From NCBI RefSeq assembly GCF_041261445.1, contig NZ_JBGCCU010000002.1:248001-312000 (forward strand): a stretch of 64,000 nucleotides of DNA, in the 5' to 3' direction. This document shows positions 59,752-64,000 of the stretch, piece by piece. The notes beneath the pieces were generated by a model that saw only the letters and a program-made list of their open reading frames with translations, was not told where the DNA came from and did no database searches. Source of the stretch: Catenulispora sp. EB89. GTDB taxonomy: Bacteria > Actinomycetota > Actinomycetes > Streptomycetales > Catenulisporaceae. Made by a program: the position numbers and the translations under genes. Within the stretch, counting starts at the first letter, position 1, and every line of letters starts with the position of its first letter.

Positions 59752-61086
59752 ATGACGAGCACCGCGGACCCCGAAGAAGTCCCCTACGGCGAGGTCGTCG
59801 GCTTCCTGCGCGACCTCATCCGGATCGACACCTCGAACCCGGTCAAGCCCGAGCGCCCGGCGGCCGAATACGTGGCCGAGAAGCTCGCCGAGGCCGGCCT
59901 CGACCCCCAGATCTTCGAGTCCGAGCCGGGCCGGGCCAGCGTGGTCGCCCGGATCGAGGGCTCCGACCCGAGCGCCGACGCGCTGCTGCTGCACGGGCAC
60001 CTGGACGTGGTGCCCGCCGACCCCGCCGACTGGACCTTCGACCCGTTCGCGGCCGAGGTGCGCGACGGCATGGTGTGGGGCCGCGGCGCGGTCGACATGA
60101 AGGACATGGACGCGATGATGCTCGCCGTCACGCGCCGCATGCTCCGCGAGGGCCGCAAGCCGCGCCGCGACGTGGTGCTGGCCTTCCTGGCCGACGAGGA
60201 GGCCGGCGGCAACTACGGCGCTAAATTCCTGGCCAAGGAGCACCCCGACCTGTTCGACGGCGTGTCCGAGGCGGTCAGCGAGGTCGGCGGCTACTCCTTC
60301 GAGGTGTCGCCGGAGCTGCGCTTCTACCTCATCGAGACCGCGCAGAAGGGCCTGGCGTGGATGCGCCTGCAGGCCCGCGGGCAGGCCGGGCACGGCTCGA
60401 TGATCAACGACGACAACGCGGTCACCGCGCTGGCCGAGGCCGTGGCCCGGATCGGCCGCCACGACTGGCCGGTCACCCTGACCCCGACCGTCACCACCTT
60501 CCTCACCGAGGTCACCGAGGCGCTCGGCGTCGACTTCGACCCGAAGGACCCGGCCTCGGCCCGGGCCGCGGTGGCGAAGATCGGCCCGCTGGCCCGGTTC
60601 ATCGGCGCCACGCTCCAGCACACCGCGAACCCGACCAAGCTGGAGGCCGGGTACAAGGTGAACGTGATCCCCGAGCGCGCCTTCGCCGAGGTCGACGGAC
60701 GTTTCCTGCCGGGTCTGGAGCAGGAGTACTTCGCCGAGATCGACAAGCTGCTCGGCCCGGACGTCACCCGCGAGTTCTCGCACTACGACATCGCGCTGGA
60801 GGCGCCGTTCGAGGTGCCGCTGGTGGAGAAGATGATGGCCTCGCTGCAGGCCGAGGACCCGGCGGCGCGGATCGTCCCCTACTGCCTGTCGGCCGGCACC
60901 GACAACAAGACGTTCGGCGTGATGGACATGGGCCGCGGCCTGATCCGCGGCTACGGGTTCGTGCCGCTGAAGCTGGACCCGAGCCTGGACTTCGCGGCGA
61001 TGTTCCACGGCGTGGACGAGCGGGTGCCGCTGGACGCCCTGGAGTTCGGCAGCAAAGTGCTCGACCGGTTCCTGACAGTAGCCTGA
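59752..61086 (+). CDS. M20-family metallopeptidase (dipeptidase or deacylase type)
   Basis: The 444-residue protein has the M20 di-zinc motifs: LLLHGHLDVVP with His83 and catalytic Asp85, GRGAVDMKD with bridging Asp115, and LADEEAGG with catalytic Glu149 and metal ligand Glu150. A lid domain occupies about 200-330. Members hydrolyse dipeptides or acylated amino acids; this subgroup is often annotated as M20/M25/M40 peptidase without a known substrate. A strong terminator follows 30 nt after the stop. Confidence 0.94.
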   Translation: MTSTADPEEVPYGEVVGFLRDLIRIDTSNPVKPERPAAEYVAEKLAEAGLDPQIFESEPGRASVVARIEGSDPSADALLLHGHLDVVPADPADWTFDPFAAEVRDGMVWGRGAVDMKDMDAMMLAVTRRMLREGRKPRRDVVLAFLADEEAGGNYGAKFLAKEHPDLFDGVSEAVSEVGGYSFEVSPELRFYLIETAQKGLAWMRLQARGQAGHGSMINDDNAVTALAEAVARIGRHDWPVTLTPTVTTFLTEVTEALGVDFDPKDPASARAAVAKIGPLARFIGATLQHTANPTKLEAGYKVNVIPERAFAEVDGRFLPGLEQEYFAEIDKLLGPDVTREFSHYDIALEAPFEVPLVEKMMASLQAEDPAARIVPYCLSAGTDNKTFGVMDMGRGLIRGYGFVPLKLDPSLDFAAMFHGVDERVPLDALEFGSKVLDRFLTVA

Positions 61087-61115
61087 TTCCCGTGAAACAT
61101 TGACCGATGATCGGC

Positions 61116-61157
61116 CGAAGGCCCGGCCCCGTAACGCGATTCGGGGCCGGGCCTTCG
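61116..61157. terminator. Hairpin terminator between M20 gene and membrane protein gene
   Basis: CGAAGGCCCGGCCCCG (61116-61131) pairs perfectly with 61142-61157 around a 10-nt loop. It sits between two convergent genes and can serve both. Confidence 0.88.
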
Positions 61158-61165
61158 CTGTGGTC

Positions 61166-62728
61166 TCAGTCGTGGTCGTGGTCGGGGGAGAACAATCCGT
61201 CGACCTTCTGCGACCGGCGCCGTACCGGCTCGTCGGGTTCGGGATCGGTCAGCGCCAGATAGCCGCTGCCCGGCTGGAACGAGCTGAGCTGCTGGGTCCG
61301 CGTGTTCGGATCGGCGACCAAGGACGGCACCTGGACCGTGCGCCGGTGCTCCTCGTCGAGCGCCTTCGGGTCGATGCCCGACTCACCCAGCGCGCGGCGG
61401 CTGGCCTTCTCGTAGAGGTTCACGTAGCCGCAGCGGACCGTCAGGCACTTGGCGAGCCGACCGGTGATGCTCTCGAAGAAGTCCTTGCGGTAGGCCTCGT
61501 CGGTGACTGCGGAGACCGCGAAGAAGAACGCGGAGAAGGTGGTCAGCAGGATCGCGGTGCGCAGGAGCGGCTCGGAGAAGAAGAGCTGGGTACCGGGGAC
61601 CCGCGCCGGGAAGCCGAAGAGCCTGCCGGGTTCGATGATCTTGTACCAGGCCTTCGCCTGCTCTTCGTCGAAACCACAGAGCCGCTGGATGGTGCCCAGG
61701 TCATGTTTCGGCAGAGCGACCTTGCACTCCGGCGTCTTCAGCCAGTCCGCGATCTGCCCATCCGTCACCGCGAGCTTGCCCAGGGTCACGAAGTAGAGGA
61801 AGACCACCACCGACAACAGCAGGATCTGGATCACCTGCGTGAAGGCCAGCACGAACAGCATGTTGACCCGCTGCCGCCGGTCGGTCCGCAACTGCGGCAG
61901 CTCGTCGTCGAGCTCGCCGACGTGCTCGTGCAGCGGTGTGTCGGCGGACGCGGCGACCACGGCCTCCAGGTAGTAGTCGCCCTGCAGGTCCTTGATCTCG
62001 CCGGGCAGCCGCACCATCAGGAACAGCAACGTGATCGCGGCGAAGAACAGCGCCGTATACCAGAGCTGGCTGCGCTTGTCGAAGGACGAGGCTATGTGCC
62101 ACATGTCCACGTTCAGGAACAGGAACGTCCCGAACAGTGCGAGCATCGGCAGCGCCTTGCTCGCCAAATTGCCCAGGTTCCCCAGCTCTTCGAACGAGTG
62201 CCGTAGCGCCCACTTGAGCACCGGCAGGATCGCGTACGCGACCAGCAGGTATGCCAGGCCCAGCACCCCGATGTTGGCGGCGAAGTCCGCTACCACCGCA
62301 CCCCAGCCGGCCCCCGACAGCTTGCCGACCACCGGCCCGAGCAGCACCAGCAGCGTGATCTCCAGCGGCCCGATCTTGCGCGGCCACCGGTACCAGCGCC
62401 GGGGCTGCCGGACCAGGTTGGCGACCAGCATGATGACCAGCACCGCCGCGAGGCCGATGGCCCCGCCGATCAGCCGGTCCTTCCAGGTCACCGTCTTGCT
62501 GGTGAGCTCCAGCCCCATCTGGAGGACGACCAGGACGACGAACAGCGGAAGCGCGCGCGTGAAGACGTCGTCGGTGGCCTTGTAGTTCTCGATGAAGTGC
62601 GGCAAGCCGCGTTTGATGAACCATTTCTCGACGTCGTCGAGGTGCAGGTGCGCGTCGGCCAGAGCGCGGCGTTCGTCGCGCTTGGCCGCCATGGCACGCG
62701 CGCCACGGGACATGGTGGGCGTACTCAC
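61166..62728 (-). CDS. Polytopic membrane protein of unknown function
   Basis: The 520-residue protein has about seven or eight membrane helices: two near 60-105, two near 120-175, two near 190-240, and two near 300-330 and 385-405. It has a soluble start, a loop with two cysteines (PECKVALPKHD, RLCGFDEEQ) and a charged C-terminal tail ending DHDHD. The GTG at 62728 has GGGGGG upstream; an internal ATG 15 nt later is possible. I do not recognise a named family, although similar proteins occur in actinomycetes. Confidence 0.85.
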   Translation of the reverse strand: MSTPTMSRGARAMAAKRDERRALADAHLHLDDVEKWFIKRGLPHFIENYKATDDVFTRALPLFVVLVVLQMGLELTSKTVTWKDRLIGGAIGLAAVLVIMLVANLVRQPRRWYRWPRKIGPLEITLLVLLGPVVGKLSGAGWGAVVADFAANIGVLGLAYLLVAYAILPVLKWALRHSFEELGNLGNLASKALPMLALFGTFLFLNVDMWHIASSFDKRSQLWYTALFFAAITLLFLMVRLPGEIKDLQGDYYLEAVVAASADTPLHEHVGELDDELPQLRTDRRQRVNMLFVLAFTQVIQILLLSVVVFLYFVTLGKLAVTDGQIADWLKTPECKVALPKHDLGTIQRLCGFDEEQAKAWYKIIEPGRLFGFPARVPGTQLFFSEPLLRTAILLTTFSAFFFAVSAVTDEAYRKDFFESITGRLAKCLTVRCGYVNLYEKASRRALGESGIDPKALDEEHRRTVQVPSLVADPNTRTQQLSSFQPGSGYLALTDPEPDEPVRRRSQKVDGLFSPDHDHD

Positions 62729-62860
62729 GGTCCCCCCGGAGAGTGAGGCTGTTGAGGTGTGCTGGATGAAGACCCGCCGATCCTAGAGCATGCCAACCCC
62801 CTGTCACACCAGGGCAGAACCCTGCCTCAACGCCTCGGGAGCCGCGCGGCCCGGACCCTG

Positions 62861-63622
62861 TTACTCGGCCTCCAGCGGTACCACCAGTTCAGGGCCGTTG
62901 TTCCGCACAGAGTTCACCGCCGAGGAGACCGGATAGGTGTCCAGGTGCGGATCGCGGCCGGCGTCCAGCAGACCGAGCAGGGCGTCGGTGTCGCCCTCGC
63001 CGGAGCCGTAGTCGGGGTCCAGCCAGGTGTCGAAGTGCGCGCGCGGAACGATCACCGGCATCCGGTCGTGGATCCGGTGCAGCCCGCCGACCGAGGCGGT
63101 GGTGAGGATCGTCGCCGACCAGAGCCAGGCCGCCGGGTCCTCCTTGTCCTCGATCTCCGGGTCGCGCCAGAGCTCGTACAGACCCGCGAAGGCCAGGGCG
63201 TCGCCGGACGCGTCGTGGATGAAGAACGGCTGCTTGACGGGCTTCTCACCGGCCGGCTTGTACCACTCGTAGTAACCGTCGGCCGGGATGATGCAGCGGC
63301 GCTTCATGAAAGCGCGTTTGAACGACGCCTTCTCGGTGATCGTCTCGATGCGCGCGTTGAACATCTTCTGGCCGATCTTGCGGTCCTTGGCCCAGGACGG
63401 CACCAGGCCCCAGCGGACCTCCTTGAGCTTGCGCACGGCTTCGGCGCCGGGCTCGGCGTCCCGGGGGCGCCGCTCGATCGCGGCCACGACCGGATCGGTC
63501 GGGGCCACGTTGTAGTTCGGCTCGAAGGTCTCGACGACCTGCTCGAACATCTCCGGCTGCCCGATGCCGAGCTGGTCGGCCAGCTGCGAGGGATCGGTCT
63601 TCAGCACGTAGCGTCCACACAT
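62861..63622 (-). CDS. SRAP-domain protein (YedK/HMCES-like)
   Basis: SRAP proteins form a covalent link between Cys2 and abasic sites in single-stranded DNA, which protects them. The 253-residue protein has Cys2 right after the initiator Met (MCGRYVL), NYNVAPTDPV at 36-45, FNARIETI at 88-95, Glu119 in GYYEWYKP and His185 in RIHDRMPVIV. All conserved active-site residues are present. It stands alone upstream of and divergent from aroA. Confidence 0.96.
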   Translation of the reverse strand: MCGRYVLKTDPSQLADQLGIGQPEMFEQVVETFEPNYNVAPTDPVVAAIERRPRDAEPGAEAVRKLKEVRWGLVPSWAKDRKIGQKMFNARIETITEKASFKRAFMKRRCIIPADGYYEWYKPAGEKPVKQPFFIHDASGDALAFAGLYELWRDPEIEDKEDPAAWLWSATILTTASVGGLHRIHDRMPVIVPRAHFDTWLDPDYGSGEGDTDALLGLLDAGRDPHLDTYPVSSAVNSVRNNGPELVVPLEAE

Positions 63623-63748
63623 GTACCGAGCTAATCACGGGATGCCCACAGGAACCTCCTCCTCCGGCCCGGAAGCGGTGGCGAAAACGCGCGCCCCGCA
63701 CGGGGCAACCGGCACGCGACACCCCCAGCGGTGATCGGGCGCACCGAC

Positions 63749-63754
63749 TAGCCT
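63749..63754 (+). promoter_or_regulatory. -10 element of aroA, leaderless layout
   Basis: TAGCCT ends 6 nt before the ATG at 63761, the same hexamer as at rimO and ftsK. Confidence 0.5.
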
Positions 63755-63760
63755 TGACCC

Positions 63761-64000
63761 ATGACCTCCGCCGAGAAGACCCTGTGGTCCGCGCCGTCCG
63801 CCAGCCGTCCCGTGACGGCGAACGTCCGGGTCCCCGGGTCGAAGTCGGCGACCAACCGCGCGCTGGTGCTGGCCGCGCTGGCCGACTCGCCCTCGACGAT
63901 CACCGGCGGGCTGCGGGCCCGGGACTCGGTGCTGATGGTCGGCGGGCTGCGCGCGCTCGGCGTCGAGGTCGACGCCGGCGAGAAGCTCGACGCCCCGGTG
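63761..64000 (+). CDS. aroA: 3-phosphoshikimate 1-carboxyvinyltransferase (EPSP synthase), 5' part
   Basis: The first 80 codons lie in the window and the gene runs off its end. The translation reads [20 protein letters not shown], which contains the substrate-binding SKS..NR motif of EPSP synthase, followed by [20 protein letters not shown]. The enzyme joins phosphoenolpyruvate to shikimate 3-phosphate in aromatic amino acid synthesis. The start has no ribosome binding site but a well placed TAGCCT. Confidence 0.93.
   Translation, partial: MTSAEKTLWSAPSASRPVTANVRVPGSKSATNRALVLAALADSPSTITGGLRARDSVLMVGGLRALGVEVDAGEKLDAPV

Noticed and set aside
1-64000. tRNA, rRNA, insertion sequences, attachment sites, CRISPR
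   Set aside because: No cloverleaf, no rRNA sequence, no transposase motif with inverted ends and no spaced repeats were found by reading both strands; a tool search would be the decisive test.

Overview
This window is chromosomal DNA from a high-GC actinomycete. The evidence is the strong GC bias at third codon positions, the frequent GTG and TTG starts, a complete conservon, a type VII secretion (ESX-like) locus, FtsK next to RimO/PgsA/CinA, ThyX next to DapA and RNase J, and rpsO-pnp next to dapB. The core gene order resembles Streptomyces and relatives. A mycelial actinomycete of the Streptomyces/Catenulispora type is my inference; the genus cannot be fixed from sequence reading alone.

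Layout. 0.1-3.3 kb: a lipase-like hydrolase, then a translationally coupled pair of an anchored secreted protein and a class F-type sortase whose N-terminal half carries five 34-residue repeats with an LAxTG motif. 3.4-10.4 kb: an MFS exporter, an ABC-2 exporter divergent from a two-component system, an SDR oxidoreductase and a PAP2 phosphatase. 10.3-22.1 kb: housekeeping genes (cinA-type amidase, pgsA, rimO, RodZ-like protein, ftsK) with an MFS/MarR pair placed between rimO and the RodZ-like gene, plus a GNAT enzyme, a small orphan and a winged-helix regulator. 22.5-26.2 kb: rnj, dapA, thyX. 26.3-39.6 kb: an accessory block with an orphan substrate-binding lipoprotein, a conservon (cvnABCD), a flavin reductase-like protein, a LysR/RidA pair, a hydrolase, a TetR/MpaB-oxygenase pair and a small TPR membrane protein. 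39.6-44.5 kb: dapB, M16 peptidase, pnp, rpsO. 44.6-59.7 kb: a rearranged type VII secretion locus (PE-like and PPE-like genes, mycosin, eccD, eccC, eccB, eccE) interrupted by an HNH nuclease gene and a PadR/HAAS-type membrane protein pair. 59.7-64 kb: an M20 peptidase, a polytopic membrane protein, an SRAP protein and the 5' end of aroA.

How the genes work together. dapA and dapB are lysine/diaminopimelate genes in two conserved clusters. rnj, pnp and rpsO are linked by RNA turnover. The Ecc proteins, mycosin and two secreted-type proteins form one export machine. Three regulator/target pairs (MFS-MarR, LysR-RidA, TetR-MpaB) each have a clear inverted repeat in the control region.

Most striking observations: the LAxTG repeats inside a sortase; a PE/PPE-like pair (YxxxD plus WxG) next to a mycosin where no WXG100 pair is seen; a low-GC tract that ends in the middle of the mycosin gene; and a very common promoter layout in which a TANNNT hexamer lies 6-8 nt before the start codon, which predicts leaderless transcripts for about 17 genes, including four type VII core genes. 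No tRNA, rRNA, CRISPR array or insertion sequence was seen.
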